From a virus: a stretch of DNA of 38,831 bases. Each line of letters starts with the position of its first letter. Position 1 is the stretch's first letter. Positions 25,115-33,937 of this stretch are shown piece by piece. A model generated the notes under the pieces. It worked only from the letters and a program-made list of their open reading frames with translations, was not told the origin of the DNA and did no database searches. The stretch lies in the IMG/VR virus record IMGVR_UViG_3300034682_000435, positions 1 to 38,831 of that record. One strand, 5' to 3'. The position numbers and the translations under genes are program-made.

Positions 25115-27508
25115 TCAGTACCACTGACGCCATTTGTCATCTTCCTGCAGACGGTGGTTGCGGTAAAAAATACGCAGCCCGGCACCTGACGGAATACTGC
25201 CGCCGCGCAGAAGCAGGTCAATCTCTGACTCGCTACCACCGAACCCTCTGGAACTCAGTTCTGCCTCAAGCTGCAGGCGCTGCTGATCCGAAATAGTCTG
25301 TTTATATGCTTTTTTCCGCTTCGGTTTTACCAGCCTTAGCCTGGCTGTCAGCTCCCGCCGTTCCTTCTGGCCCATGTTGTGGAGATATTCCTGCAGCTCC
25401 TTCTCATTCATGGTTTTAATATCGGGTAAATCACCCCCTGATTTGTTCAGATTTTCAACAGGGGGACAGTTATTGCCACGAGTCCAAGGGGCGCAAGCGC
25501 CCTGGTCGGCTTCCGCCTCCTGAACGTCAACGGCCTTGCGAACCTTTTTCCACTTCACCGCGTGCGTGCAAATCTTGCCCTCTGCAATCGGGGACCAGAT
25601 ACCATAGATACGGATACCGTGATCGCCGTAGGCGCTCGGTTCGTCGTTAAGCTCATAAGCTGTGCGGACAAGGTGATGTTTGCGGGGAACCAGCACACCG
25701 CCCTGCTTCATGATGTAGGTGGCAAAGCAGCCCGCATCAGCTGCCGCCAGCACCGCATCCAGACGCGGGTTATCCAGTACTGGTGCGCCCGCTTTGCGTT
25801 CACCCTGCACTCTCGCCGCCTGACCAGCCAGCAAGCGCAGCTCTCGGTATGCCTGACGCCCCGGAATACCAAAGAAACGGAACTGCTGGACACGATGCAG
25901 TGACGCCCAGGCGCTGACATGCTCGGCGCTGTCACGCAGTGATCTGCCGGTTTCTTTGCTGATTTCTTTAGCCAGCCCCCGCCCGTCAATGTTCTTGCTG
26001 ATGTATTTGGCAATGTAGCTGGTCGGCGTGCCCTTGCGCGGGTTGATTAGCTCGGACTTGAAGCGCGGCCCCGTATTGGTGCCCAGCTCCTCGCGGTCTT
26101 CACGGATGGCAAACTTGCGCAGCATCGCAGTGATGGAACGGCGGTCTTTTTTGCGCATGAAGCACAGAAGATGCCAGTGCACGGTGCCGTCATGGTGCGG
26201 CTCTGCCACGCGGACGCCATACCAGCGCAGCCCGGCCTTGTGCATGGCCTTGCGGAAAGCGGCGAATGTATCAACCAGATAGTCACTGCTCTGCCTGACA
26301 GTGGCACTGGTCCACTTCGGATTAGGTCTGCCGTTGTTAAGGGTTGCGTGGAAGCGTGACGGGCAGGTGATGGTATAAAACACCGCACAGTCTCCGCGCA
26401 TTTCCGCGATCAGCTCCAGCCCCTTAACACAGGCCATCATTTCATTACGGCGGTGTGCCGGGTTGCTGTTGCTGGCGTTCACCACGTCTTCCATGTCCAG
26501 CGTATCGCCGTCTTCATTGATCAGCTCATGCGAGCGGAAGAACTCCAGCGATTTGCGGCGCTGCTCGCGTTTGTGGATCACGGCTTCATAGCTGACATAC
26601 GGGGACGCTTTTTTGTTGACCAGGCAGACAGCGCGCAGCTGTTCTTCCCGCCATTCACACCGCATCCGCCACAGCTTGCGATACCACCAGTCCGCGCAAA
26701 GCATACGGGCAAGCGAGCCCGGAATAAGCTCGTATGGGACCGGCTTACGGCGGTGCTTTTTACGGCGCAGCTGCTCGAAAGCAGGCGGGATAATATCAAG
26801 GCGCATGGCCTCAGCGGCCACCCTTTCCCATGACCGGCGGATCTCTTCCGGCGTAACGTTTTCATCCGTAAACAGCTCACCGCAGGCAGCATCCAGACAC
26901 ATGCTCATGTGTGCCGCCACCAGGGTAGATAACCGCTTGACCTGCTCCTGGAACATTTCCGGCAGGACCAGCAGGCCCTCCAGCCCGTCGTGGCTTGCCA
27001 TAAAACGGAACGAGGCAGAAACCTGGCTGGTACGCACGCGCTCCAGGCGTTCAAGGCACGCCCTGATAGTTTCACGCAGATAGCGGGAATATGCCTTCGG
27101 CTTGCCCAGGCCCTCGAAATATTTAATCCGTTCAAGCAGCGGCTTACTGATATGCGCCGGTTGGGCGCTCACGTCAGCAACGATGACCAGATCGGGGTTG
27201 AATTTCTGCTGCTCGCGGGCCATTTTGGCGCGGCTTATCAGCTGATCCTGCTCCATTTCTCGCTGAACAGGATCACGGGATTCATTGTAGAAATAGCGTT
27301 CCCAGACCTCATTACTCAGGGCCTCGCGGCGCAGCTGCTCCTGCTCGTTATCCGCAACATAGAGAGTAATCAGGTTTGAAAGCGCAGAAACCGGCGCTTC
27401 TTCCGCCGGGTCCATGTAGGGGTTAATCGCCTTTTTAGGTACATTCCAGGCAAAAGCAGCGGCAGAATCTTCTGCACCGCCGTGCTTTTCAACTTCGTGA
27501 TGACTCAC
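25115..27508 (-). CDS. A: replication initiation endonuclease gpA (HUH, rolling circle)
   Basis: A 797-aa initiator that nicks the origin and stays linked to the 5' end. The HUH motif is H444-W-H446 (HWHLLCFM). The two catalytic tyrosines are Y498 and Y502 in [12 protein letters not shown], equal in spacing to Y450/Y454 of P2 gpA. The C-terminal part is basic ([14 protein letters not shown]). It overlaps dam by 4 bases (ATGA). In P2 the origin lies inside A; no nick site could be picked here by eye. Confidence 0.95.
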   Translation of the reverse strand: MSHHEVEKHGGAEDSAAAFAWNVPKKAINPYMDPAEEAPVSALSNLITLYVADNEQEQLRREALSNEVWERYFYNESRDPVQREMEQDQLISRAKMAREQQKFNPDLVIVADVSAQPAHISKPLLERIKYFEGLGKPKAYSRYLRETIRACLERLERVRTSQVSASFRFMASHDGLEGLLVLPEMFQEQVKRLSTLVAAHMSMCLDAACGELFTDENVTPEEIRRSWERVAAEAMRLDIIPPAFEQLRRKKHRRKPVPYELIPGSLARMLCADWWYRKLWRMRCEWREEQLRAVCLVNKKASPYVSYEAVIHKREQRRKSLEFFRSHELINEDGDTLDMEDVVNASNSNPAHRRNEMMACVKGLELIAEMRGDCAVFYTITCPSRFHATLNNGRPNPKWTSATVRQSSDYLVDTFAAFRKAMHKAGLRWYGVRVAEPHHDGTVHWHLLCFMRKKDRRSITAMLRKFAIREDREELGTNTGPRFKSELINPRKGTPTSYIAKYISKNIDGRGLAKEISKETGRSLRDSAEHVSAWASLHRVQQFRFFGIPGRQAYRELRLLAGQAARVQGERKAGAPVLDNPRLDAVLAAADAGCFATYIMKQGGVLVPRKHHLVRTAYELNDEPSAYGDHGIRIYGIWSPIAEGKICTHAVKWKKVRKAVDVQEAEADQGACAPWTRGNNCPPVENLNKSGGDLPDIKTMNEKELQEYLHNMGQKERRELTARLRLVKPKRKKAYKQTISDQQRLQLEAELSSRGFGGSESEIDLLLRGGSIPSGAGLRIFYRNHRLQEDDKWRQWY

Positions 27509-28356
27509 GCGCGCACCTCATGCACGACCGAGTAATCAGGGCCGCCAGCTGGATCAAAGCCAGCCCATACTTTCGGTTTGAGTACAGCAATCAGTTCGTC
27601 TGCGGTTTTCCCTTCGCCTGCAGCAATACCAATGCTGCGTTTTACGTTAATACGGTTATGAGTGAAATTGCGATACAGGGAACGAGTCAGGAAAGTGTCG
27701 CTGTTCGAAACGATGACCGGATGGCCTTCTGATGCACGGCGCTCAAGAATAGAGGCCAGATGATACTGATCGTCCTCAGTAAAACCGGCAGTGTGATAGC
27801 CACTGAAAGTACCGTCATAAGGCGGATCGCAATAAATAACATCCCCAGGCACTAATAATGCCAAAGTTTCGTCATAGCTGGCGCAAATGAACGTGGCGCG
27901 GGTAGCTTTTTCAGCAAAAGCGCGTATTTCATTTTCAGGAAAATACGGTTTTTTATAATTACCGTAAGGGACGTTAAACTCACCCTTTTTGTTATAACGG
28001 CAAAGACCACGGTAACAGTGGCGATTTAAGAATAAAAACAGCGGCGCGCGCCATTCAGGGTCTTTATCATGATTGAATGAATCCCGGCTATCATAATAAC
28101 CATCTTCACTATTGAATATTTTAAACAGATGTTTGGCACGCTCAATAAAATCTGATGCGTTTGTTGCTATCTCCCGATATAGATTTATTAAATCAGGGTT
28201 AATATCCGCGACAAGATAATGAGGATAGTCTGTCGCCATCATTACAGCGCATGAACCCGCGAAAGGTTCAACCAGTCGCGGGCCAGCAGGAAGGTGCTTA
28301 ATCAGTTCCGGCATGATGGCGGTTTTATTTCCCGCCCATTTCAGGATAGTGCTCAT
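27505..28356 (-). CDS. dam: DNA adenine (GATC) methylase, Dam family
   Basis: A 283-aa class alpha N6-adenine methyltransferase. The N-terminal KWAGNK (6-11), SAM-binding VEPFAGS (29-35), [12 protein letters not shown] (111-122) and catalytic DPPY (177-180) are in the Dam order. 186-type phages often carry a dam in this early operon, where it may protect from host restriction or tune replication. Overlaps its neighbours by 4 bases on both sides. Confidence 0.94.
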   Translation of the reverse strand: MSTILKWAGNKTAIMPELIKHLPAGPRLVEPFAGSCAVMMATDYPHYLVADINPDLINLYREIATNASDFIERAKHLFKIFNSEDGYYDSRDSFNHDKDPEWRAPLFLFLNRHCYRGLCRYNKKGEFNVPYGNYKKPYFPENEIRAFAEKATRATFICASYDETLALLVPGDVIYCDPPYDGTFSGYHTAGFTEDDQYHLASILERRASEGHPVIVSNSDTFLTRSLYRNFTHNRINVKRSIGIAAGEGKTADELIAVLKPKVWAGFDPAGGPDYSVVHEVRA

Positions 28357-28580
28357 ACAACACCTCCGTTGTAGTGTTTGCCTTTAAGCTCTGAAATTTC
28401 CTGACAGGTGACGCAGCACTGCACGCCCGGAATGGCGCGGCGGCGAGCTGGCGGGATCGGCGCATCGCAATCAATGCAGAGAACACGGGAAACGCCCGGC
28501 GTTTTATTTCGGGCGGTGTGGATGTGGCGCTGGCGTTCTTCTTCAACGCGCTGCTGTACAAGGTCCATTGAATCAGCCAT
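28353..28580 (-). CDS. TraR/DksA-type zinc-finger protein
   Basis: 75 aa. Four Cys ligands C35-X2-C38 and C56-X2-C59 lie in CIDCDAPIPPARRRAIPGVQCCVTCQE, the TraR/DksA signature. Such proteins bind the secondary channel of RNA polymerase and can shift host transcription during phage growth. Overlaps dam and the upstream DUF2732 gene. Confidence 0.92.
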   Translation of the reverse strand: MADSMDLVQQRVEEERQRHIHTARNKTPGVSRVLCIDCDAPIPPARRRAIPGVQCCVTCQEISELKGKHYNGGVV

Positions 28581-28813
28581 CAGTGAATCTCCTGCGCTTC
28601 GTTCTGAATCTTCACCGCTTCCTGACGTAGCAGCTCAGCCGCTTCCGTGTGGTTAAGCTGACGTGACACGATACGAGCAGCTAAAGAATCCAGACGTGCA
28701 GCCATCACATCTGCGCGTCCCCGGCGTTCTTCTTTGCGTGCCTCAGTCAGCAACAGGTTGAGTCCAGCATCATCTGGTCCGGTTTTAGTGGTACGGGTTT
28801 CGATATTTCGCAT
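28580..28813 (-). CDS. DUF2732 family phage protein
   Basis: 77 aa, helical and charged (GLNLLLTEARKEERRGRADVMAARLDSLAARI...). Matches the small P2-like early protein family DUF2732, function unknown. It shares one base with the next gene, so the operon is tightly coupled. Confidence 0.82.
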   Translation of the reverse strand: MRNIETRTTKTGPDDAGLNLLLTEARKEERRGRADVMAARLDSLAARIVSRQLNHTEAAELLRQEAVKIQNEAQEIH

Positions 28814-28880
28814 AGTTGTTTCTCCTGAATTTGGGCAATAAGAAGCCCGGCGGGTTTACGCCATTAATTTCTGTTGTGGA

Positions 28881-29222
28881 TTAATTCGGCATGGTTAGCC
28901 GTTTGGGAAATAAGCTCACCACTGCACGAAAATGATTCATTGCTTTCACCAGTTCCCGCTTTTCGTCAGTAGTCAGATCACTAATATTGACGCCGTGACG
29001 TTCTGCCGGAATTTTTGCCATATAAAAAATGGCTGCCAGTGCCCGCTCATTCTGTTTATTATTTACGTCGCGTGGATCGCGCATATCTTTAATAAACCTT
29101 TCAAGCTCCGGCTCAAGATTCAGACCAAACACTTTAGCCCTCAATTCCGCAATATGGTTCAGTCCGTCCAGGCGTTCACCGGGGCTTAATGGAACAGTCG
29201 CCGTAGCGCCTTCAATAGCCAT
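28881..29222 (-). CDS. DUF5347 family phage early protein
   Basis: 113 aa (LSPGERLDGLNHIAELRAKVFG...ELERFIKDMRD...NERALAAIFYMAKIPAERH). A family found in 186/P2-like early operons, of unknown function. AGGGGAAATC precedes ATG 29222. It overlaps the end of fil by 37 bases. Confidence 0.82.
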   Translation of the reverse strand: MAIEGATATVPLSPGERLDGLNHIAELRAKVFGLNLEPELERFIKDMRDPRDVNNKQNERALAAIFYMAKIPAERHGVNISDLTTDEKRELVKAMNHFRAVVSLFPKRLTMPN

Positions 29223-29392
29223 GATTTCCCCTGTTTGGTTGTGGACAGGTCAGCCAGCAGTTCATCCTGAGAGCGGCACGGGTGCCAGCGTTTGCCATCC
29301 TTCCCCATGATCCAGCCGTGACCGTAATGCATTGCCGGGCTTTGCTTTATGAGAAGTGACGCGAAAGATGGTTCTTTAGTCAGCATAACCAC
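29186..29392 (-). CDS. fil: phage filamentation protein Fil family
   Basis: 68 aa with the Fil core PAMHYGHGWIMGKDGKRWHPCRSQDELLADL. In phage 186 Fil stops host cell division early in lytic growth. The start lies one base before the cII stop, as in 186 (cII-fil). Confidence 0.88.
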   Translation of the reverse strand: MVMLTKEPSFASLLIKQSPAMHYGHGWIMGKDGKRWHPCRSQDELLADLSTTKQGKSWLLKALRRLFH

Positions 29393-29393
29393 C

Positions 29394-29903
29394 TCAGATC
29401 AGACCGAACGAAGCGCCGAGGCCCGTCACGGTATCCACCGCGCTTGCCATCGCCGGGTTGGCCTGTAAACGCGCCTGCATCGAAACGGCAGCCAGTGCCA
29501 TCAGACGAGTAACAGAGTTAATGCTGCTGATAACATCGCGGCGGCCTGCGGTGGTTTTCACATCACCCGATACGGCACCGGCAGCAACACGTCCGATTTC
29601 AGCAGTAGCGCTCATGACGTAATGCGGCAGCTTCTCTTTTGCCACTTCGTTCATCGGCACGCATGGCAGGCAGTGAATCTGGGCCAGAAAACCGTCAACC
29701 AGCGTGGAGTCCTCAGTAAGATCGGTAAGCAGCCAGATTTCCGACGGCGTGAGCTGATGCGGTTGCTCCGGGTTCAGTTTGTTACGCAGCGTCTGGACGT
29801 TCATCCCCGCACGTTCTGCAAGCTTCGCCATGTTGTGACGCAGCGCAAAAGCCCGGCAGGCTTCGTCAAAATGCGGATGTTTGGAAACACGATAATCAAA
29901 CAT
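29394..29903 (-). CDS. cII: CII-type lysogeny regulator (186 family)
   Basis: 169 aa. The N-terminus MFDYRVSKHPHFDEACRAFALRHNMAKLAERAGMNVQTLRNKLNPEQPHQLTP... has a helix-turn-helix near residues 22-45, and a tetramerising C-terminal half follows. In 186 CII activates cI from pE to establish lysogeny. A homologue, broken by a stop codon, is present at 36129-36632. Confidence 0.91.
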   Translation of the reverse strand: MFDYRVSKHPHFDEACRAFALRHNMAKLAERAGMNVQTLRNKLNPEQPHQLTPSEIWLLTDLTEDSTLVDGFLAQIHCLPCVPMNEVAKEKLPHYVMSATAEIGRVAAGAVSGDVKTTAGRRDVISSINSVTRLMALAAVSMQARLQANPAMASAVDTVTGLGASFGLI

Positions 29904-29937
29904 GATGTAAATCCTTTTCTATCCCAAAATGGAACTA

Positions 29938-30174
29938 TCAGGCTTGCATTGCGACTTCGCAGCCTTGGGCCGCTTCCATCGTCAACGCGAACATGTTGAT
30001 TTCGATAAGGCTGTTAACTCCGGCTTTTTTCCTGATAGGCAGGCGGTTTTCCCGGATCATTTGACGGGCATAGCTTGGCTTATAACCAGTACGGCGACAG
30101 AACTCATCCAGTGTGATGAATGGCTCAGATACCACAAGGTTGATGCTGGGGCGCATTGAAAAATTGCTTTTCAT
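29938..30174 (-). CDS. cox: Cox/Apl-type excisionase and lytic repressor
   Basis: 78 aa with a MerR/excisionase-like winged helix (FITLDEFCRRTGYKPSYARQMIRENRLPIRKKAG). In P2 Cox and in 186 Apl block the lysogenic promoter and direct excision. First gene of the early operon. The start at 30174 has GAGGAA 9 bases upstream. Direct 10-bp repeats at 30211-30240 and similar ones near attR are its likely targets. Confidence 0.9.
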   Translation of the reverse strand: MKSNFSMRPSINLVVSEPFITLDEFCRRTGYKPSYARQMIRENRLPIRKKAGVNSLIEINMFALTMEAAQGCEVAMQA

Positions 30175-30180
30175 GATGCA

Positions 30181-30240
30181 CTATTCCTCAGTTTGTGTTT
30201 AAAAACTTCACTATTCGGAACTATTCGCAATCATTCCGAA
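30181..30240. promoter_or_regulatory. 10-bp phased operator repeats in the lytic/lysogenic switch
   Basis: Three contiguous decamers CTATTCGGAA (30211), CTATTCGCAA (30221) and TCATTCCGAA (30231) share ATTC on the same face of the helix. A fourth, CTATTCCTCA, lies at 30181 in the same 10-bp register. 186 Apl binds direct repeats spaced 10-11 bp in the pR-pL region, so these are probable Cox/Apl operators. TTCGGAA...TTCCGAA also forms a dyad that CI might use. Confidence 0.68.
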
Positions 30241-30253
30241 CACCACAAAACCG

Positions 30254-30282
30254 ATGATAGGATCGCATTTTAAATATGTCAA
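30254..30282 (-). promoter_or_regulatory. early lytic promoter pR
   Basis: On the minus strand a perfect -35 TTGACA (30277-30282), a 17-bp spacer and -10 TATCAT (30254-30259). It points into cox, starts near 30247, and overlaps the cI start codon on the other strand. The phased repeats lie just downstream in its leader. Confidence 0.85.
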
Positions 30283-30890
30283 ACACAAAAGAGACCCTTT
30301 CCGCGATCTCAAAATACAACTTTCCATCTCAAAGTGGTGGAAAGGAAGCGATAACACGTATCCTCCAGGCCTATGGATTCAGTACCAGACAGGCTTTGTG
30401 CGATCACCTTGGGGTATCCCAGAGCACTATGGCAAACCGTTGGATGCGCGATACTTTTCCACATGATTGGCTCATTGCCTGCCATCTTGATACAGGTGCA
30501 TCTATGCTTTGGTTAACTACAGGACAAGGCTTGCCCACAACAAAAGCAGATAGCGACAGTGGATTGCCTTTGCAATTAAAAGAAATCTCAAACGGGATTT
30601 TTTCATCCTCTGACCAAGTTCGCTACGACTCTCGCCTTTTACCTCAAGACACAACTGCCCCATTCATTGTGAAGTTTGAAAATTCGTTCTATCTAGTGGA
30701 CGAGTTCAGGGGAGAGATCAACGATGGAATCTGGTTGATTGAAATAGATGGCTTTATGAGTATCAGACAGGTTTACCGTCTTCCAGGCGGACGTTTACGC
30801 GTAGAAAATGGCCCCGCATCCTTTGAGTGCACACCATCGGATATTGAAGCCAATGGCAGAGTGATCAGCAAAATAACGTTTACTGAATAA
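30276..30890 (+). CDS. cI: CI-type phage repressor (186 family)
   Basis: 204 aa. The helix-turn-helix is near residues 38-62 (RQALCDHLGVSQSTMANRWMRDTFP), followed by the family motif WLIACHLDTGASMLWLTTGQG and a strand-rich oligomerisation domain (IWLIEIDGFMSIRQVYRLPGGRLRV). It should hold pR off and maintain the lysogen. There is no strong Shine-Dalgarno (AGGA is 12 bases away). Start of the cI-BRCT gene-int operon. Confidence 0.92.
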   Translation: MSNTKETLSAISKYNFPSQSGGKEAITRILQAYGFSTRQALCDHLGVSQSTMANRWMRDTFPHDWLIACHLDTGASMLWLTTGQGLPTTKADSDSGLPLQLKEISNGIFSSSDQVRYDSRLLPQDTTAPFIVKFENSFYLVDEFRGEINDGIWLIEIDGFMSIRQVYRLPGGRLRVENGPASFECTPSDIEANGRVISKITFTE

Positions 30891-30901
30891 GGAATATTGG
30901 T

Positions 30902-31801
30902 ATGACTCAATTTAGCGCTTTCAACTATACACACAATAGAGATAAAGCCATCGCTAACTTAATCAACCTAATTGAAGGGATGACCTGTGACGGGAAACTA
31001 AGTGAAAAAGAAATGATTTTCCTTGATACGTGGCTGATGGAATCAGACGTTCTTTCCCAAAATTATTTCGTAAACTGCATCAGAAATAAAATAAGTGAAA
31101 TCCTTTCGGATGGTGTAGTTGAAAAAGCTGAATTAGACGAATTGAAAGACCTGCTCCATGAAATGCAACGCGGATTGATGGATACTCCTAACATAGACCT
31201 TTACTCAGCTGACTCTGACAAGCATTTGCTAGAGGGTCTATGTAAGGGGCTTGCTTCCGACTATCATTTGAGCGATGAAGAAATCAGCTATTTAAACTGG
31301 TTCTTATCTACAAATGCAGCTTTAAAAAGCAACTATCCCGGCAAACATCTTTACGAACTGGTTCAATCAATCCTGAGTGATGGGGTGATCACAGACGAAG
31401 AACGCACCAAATTATTACAAGAAATTACTGCTTTCACTGGCTCAAATATTTCTGAGGGTATTGTGGATGGATATTCCACAACATCACCTGTTGACCTAAT
31501 TGATGAGTTTAACCCTACAGATAGTAAAGTCTGTCTCACTGGTAAGTTTCTATGTGGCTCCCGTAGACAATGTGAAAGTGACCTTTTAAAGCTTGGCTGC
31601 CAAATTGTTGATCGTGTTACTCAAGATTTGGACTATCTAATTATTGGTGCCCTCAGCTCTAAGGATTGGAAATTTCAAAGCTTCGGAAGAAAGATAGAAC
31701 AGGCTATTGATTATCGTGACAATAAAGGAGTTCCGCTCAAAATCCTCAGTGAAGAACACTGGCAAACCTTAATGCGTGATAATAATTCTATATCTCAATA
31801 G
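30902..31801 (+). CDS. TerB-like repeat plus C-terminal BRCT domain protein, accessory cargo
   Basis: 299 aa. Residues 13-180 are all-helical, with four acidic turns of the form [C/S]-D-[G/Y]-x-[L/V/I]-x-x-x-E. Their Asp residues are D30, D70, D120 and D160, so two 40-residue repeats stand 90 apart, resembling TerB-like helical domains. Residues 208-292 are a BRCT domain like that of NAD-dependent DNA ligase (VCLTGKFLCGSRRQCESDLL, DLDYLIIG, SEEHWQTLM), with no ligase domains. The gene is AT-rich against its neighbours and lies 11 bases after cI and 9 before int. I infer lysogenic conversion or defence cargo; a DNA-repair or nuclease partner role is possible. AGGA is 9 bases upstream of ATG. 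Confidence 0.8.
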   Translation: MTQFSAFNYTHNRDKAIANLINLIEGMTCDGKLSEKEMIFLDTWLMESDVLSQNYFVNCIRNKISEILSDGVVEKAELDELKDLLHEMQRGLMDTPNIDLYSADSDKHLLEGLCKGLASDYHLSDEEISYLNWFLSTNAALKSNYPGKHLYELVQSILSDGVITDEERTKLLQEITAFTGSNISEGIVDGYSTTSPVDLIDEFNPTDSKVCLTGKFLCGSRRQCESDLLKLGCQIVDRVTQDLDYLIIGALSSKDWKFQSFGRKIEQAIDYRDNKGVPLKILSEEHWQTLMRDNNSISQ

Positions 31802-31810
31802 GCCTGCAGA

Positions 31811-32824
31811 ATGGCAGTAAGCAAATTAAGCAATGGAAAGTGGCAGGCTCAGGTCTTCCCCAACGGTAGGGATGGGCGGCGTATTCGTCGCCAATTCGCC
31901 ACCAAAGGGGAAGCCATGGCCTTTGAACGCCACATTAAGGATCAAGCACAGGATAAGCCTTGGTTAGGAGAGAAAGCAGATAAGCGACGGGTTACAGACC
32001 TTGTTGAAACTTGGTTCAATGCTCATGGAGTTACACTCTCTGATGGCCTCAAGCGTAAGGGGGCGATGGAGTTTGCCTGCTTCGCCATGGGCAACCCTCT
32101 TGCAACTGAATTTAACGCCAAGCTTTTTGCAACCTACCGTGAGCAACGTTTAAGCGGGAAAATTACACGTTCTGATCGGGTAAAAGCAGTGACACCCCGC
32201 ACCGTTAATCTTGAGCTGGCGTATTTCCGCGCCATGTTCAACGAACTGAAAAGGCTGGATGACTGGAGTGCGCCCAATCCGCTCGAAAACGTCCGGGAAT
32301 TTAAAATTGATGAGGCAGAGCTGGCCTGGCTCACAGTCGAAGAAGTCAAGCAACTGCTGGCAGAGTGTGAGAAAAGTAAAGCGGTAGATTTAGTAACCAT
32401 CGTCAAAATATGCCTTGCAACCGGCGCACGATGGGGCGAGGCGGAGTCACTAACAGGCAAGCAAATAAGCCCCGGCAAAATCACTTATATCAAAACCAAG
32501 GGCAAGAAAAACCGCGCCGTTCCAATAAGTGATGAGCTTTACGAAATACTCCCAAAAGTAAGAACATCAAAACCAGTCTTTACGGGGTGCTATTCTGCGT
32601 TTCGTGGGGCAATTAAGCGAGCGGGGATTGAGCTACCTGACGGGCAGCTGTCACACGTTCTACGGCACACATTTGCAAGCCACTTTATGATGCGCGGGGG
32701 TAACATTCTTGTACTGCAGCGTATCCTTGGACATACTGATATTAAGGTGACGATGCGCTATGCTCATTTCGCCCCAGACCATCTGACAGAAGCAGTGGAG
32801 TACAACCCCTTAAATCTGATTTGA
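31811..32824 (+). CDS. int: tyrosine integrase of prophage 1
   Basis: 337 aa, P2-type site-specific recombinase. The arm-binding N-terminus is MAVSKLSNGKWQAQVFPNGRDGRRIRRQF. Catalytic residues are R207 (GARWGEA), K232 region, H282-x-x-R285 (HVLRH), H308 (LGHTD) and nucleophile Y317 (MRYAHF). It sits beside attR and should recombine the 51-bp core in ileX. Intact, so the prophage may excise. Confidence 0.96.
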   Translation: MAVSKLSNGKWQAQVFPNGRDGRRIRRQFATKGEAMAFERHIKDQAQDKPWLGEKADKRRVTDLVETWFNAHGVTLSDGLKRKGAMEFACFAMGNPLATEFNAKLFATYREQRLSGKITRSDRVKAVTPRTVNLELAYFRAMFNELKRLDDWSAPNPLENVREFKIDEAELAWLTVEEVKQLLAECEKSKAVDLVTIVKICLATGARWGEAESLTGKQISPGKITYIKTKGKKNRAVPISDELYEILPKVRTSKPVFTGCYSAFRGAIKRAGIELPDGQLSHVLRHTFASHFMMRGGNILVLQRILGHTDIKVTMRYAHFAPDHLTEAVEYNPLNLI

Positions 32825-32843
32825 TGGCAGCAAAATGGCAGCA
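32825..32843. promoter_or_regulatory. integrase arm-type repeats, right arm of prophage 1
   Basis: TGGCAGCAAAATGGCAGCA, the exact 19-mer also present at 3146-3164. It begins inside the last bases of int's stop region and lies about 95 bp from attR. Confidence 0.7.
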
Positions 32844-32846
32844 AAC

Positions 32847-32883
32847 CTATTCACTATGCTTTCATATTCCCCACTATTCGACG
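32847..32883. promoter_or_regulatory. Cox/Apl-like repeats near attR
   Basis: CTATTCACTA (32847), ATATTCCCCA (32864) and CTATTCGACG (32874) resemble the decamers at 30211-30240; the last two are 10 bp apart. Placement between int arm sites and the core fits excisionase sites in P2/186. Confidence 0.55.
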
Positions 32884-32936
32884 GCGCAAGACGTTGAAAT
32901 TAAAGTAACTTATTGTTTTATAAGCTTTAAGTTTGG

Positions 32937-32987
32937 GACTCATAATCGCTTGGTCGCTGGTTCAAGTCCAGCAGGGGCCACCAAATT
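32937..32987. other. attR of prophage 1 / probable attL of prophage 2
   Basis: Exact 51-bp copy of 3030-3080 (ileX 3' half with CCA). The 5' half of the tRNA is absent here. Phage-type sequence continues on the right side, which suggests a tandem second prophage using the same site. Confidence 0.92.
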
Positions 32988-33010
32988 AAAGCAATAAATA
33001 CATGCACTTA

Positions 33011-33040
33011 GGCCACTCTCGAGAGTGGCCTTTTTGTTTT
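33011..33040 (+). terminator. rho-independent terminator after attR
   Basis: A perfect 10-bp inverted repeat GGCCACTCTC/GAGAGTGGCC (33011-33030), then T5. It occupies the same place relative to the tRNA core as the ileX terminator at 3103. Confidence 0.9.
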
Positions 33041-33050
33041 CGCCAGCACA

Positions 33051-33070
33051 AGTGTCGCAAAAGTGTCGCA
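33051..33070. promoter_or_regulatory. integrase arm-type repeats of prophage 2 (left arm)
   Basis: AGTGTCGCA at 33051-33059 and 33062-33070: two direct copies with the same 11-bp period as the TGGCAGCA pair of prophage 1, but a different sequence. Position relative to the core is equivalent. A matching pair should lie beyond the window, next to the second integrase. Confidence 0.6.
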
Positions 33071-33131
33071 AGAAGGTTTAGACCTGCCAAATTGCTCTGA
33101 GTTAGACATGACGTTCAGAAGTAGTTTTGGA

Positions 33132-33160
33132 ACAAAAAAGACTCAACTGCAAAAGTTGCT
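33132..33160 (-). terminator. possible terminator of the RT module
   Basis: On the minus strand a weak stem CAACT...AGTTG (33144-33158) is followed 4 bases later by T6. It is 16 bases below the RT stop. Confidence 0.45.
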
Positions 33161-33175
33161 ACGATGGCCCCTGAT

Positions 33176-33937
33176 TCACCTGAACAATTTTGCTTGGGCT
33201 GTGTTTATGCTACCAACGTATGATGCAATGCCTTTACGTTCATGGGGATTTTTGCTGGAAATAAATGCCTGTAAAAATTCAACGATTCTTTTTGACGTTA
33301 CACGTAGTGAGTTTTGGCTAAGCTCGAGGTTAAAAACGTTAACCATCAAGGAAGGAGGCTGGGTTTTGTTTTCATTGACGGTATAGCCGGATCTTCTTAT
33401 AGCTTCAAGAATAATATCAAAAGCATTCTCCAACTGACCAAGATCATCACTTGAAAGCAAAATGTCATCCATGAAAATGCTCACCGATACATGGCCTGAT
33501 TTGCTGACAGTATTGATGGTACTCCCACAAAATGATTGGTGAAAACATAAGCTGGCTAATATTGGTGACTGCGGATAACCGTATGGGATTACATGCTTTA
33601 ACCCATTACCATTGAGGTTTTTCACAGTCGATAGCCGGGCAATTTCTCTCGCCTTTACATATGGAATTAACCGCCCAAGCTCCCTTGTAACGCGGCTTTG
33701 GCTCGTAGCTCCAAAAAAATTGGATATATCAATCAGGCTAAAATATTTCTTTTTAATATGATAGTTAGCCGCAGCAACATGCCCACCTTCTCTGAGATGA
33801 AACATATAAAGCGGTGACTTCCATTTGTGTTTGATATAGGTGTGTATTTTTTGTCCTAAGTGATGTGTTTCGGCATCAGGAATGTAAACCCAACGATTTT
33901 CCTTAACCTCAAATTTATGTAGCCATGTTGGTTTCAT
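33176..33937 (-). CDS. small reverse transcriptase, probable defence-type RT
   Basis: A 253-aa RNA-templated DNA polymerase with fingers and palm only and no fused C-terminal enzyme. Visible motifs are FHLREGGHVAAANYHIKKKYF (RT2-like), motif A SLIDISNFFGATS with D70, motif B IPYGYPQSPILASLCF (118-133), motif C SIFMDDILLSSDD with catalytic D157-D158, and motif D GYTVNENKTQ (K191). Motif C is FMDD rather than the usual YxDD. I see no retron VTG motif. It resembles the UG/DRT and Abi groups, many of which block phages; the exact group cannot be assigned. The start has no Shine-Dalgarno and lies 23 bases inside the preceding small ORF, so translation is probably coupled. AT-rich. Confidence 0.88.
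   Translation of the reverse strand: MKPTWLHKFEVKENRWVYIPDAETHHLGQKIHTYIKHKWKSPLYMFHLREGGHVAAANYHIKKKYFSLIDISNFFGATSQSRVTRELGRLIPYVKAREIARLSTVKNLNGNGLKHVIPYGYPQSPILASLCFHQSFCGSTINTVSKSGHVSVSIFMDDILLSSDDLGQLENAFDIILEAIRRSGYTVNENKTQPPSLMVNVFNLELSQNSLRVTSKRIVEFLQAFISSKNPHERKGIASYVGSINTAQAKLFR

Noticed and set aside
32937-32987. A second tRNA-Ile gene
   Set aside because: Only the 3' half is present; the D arm and 5' acceptor strand are missing, so it is an att copy.
33063-33386. 107-codon plus-strand frame opposite the RT 3' end
   Set aside because: Begins in the arm-type repeats and overlaps the RT motifs in antisense; no ribosome site.
33176-33937. Identity with the P2-type Abi-P2 RT (orf570 type)
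   Set aside because: That protein is about 570 aa; this one is 253 aa with its own stop and no extension.
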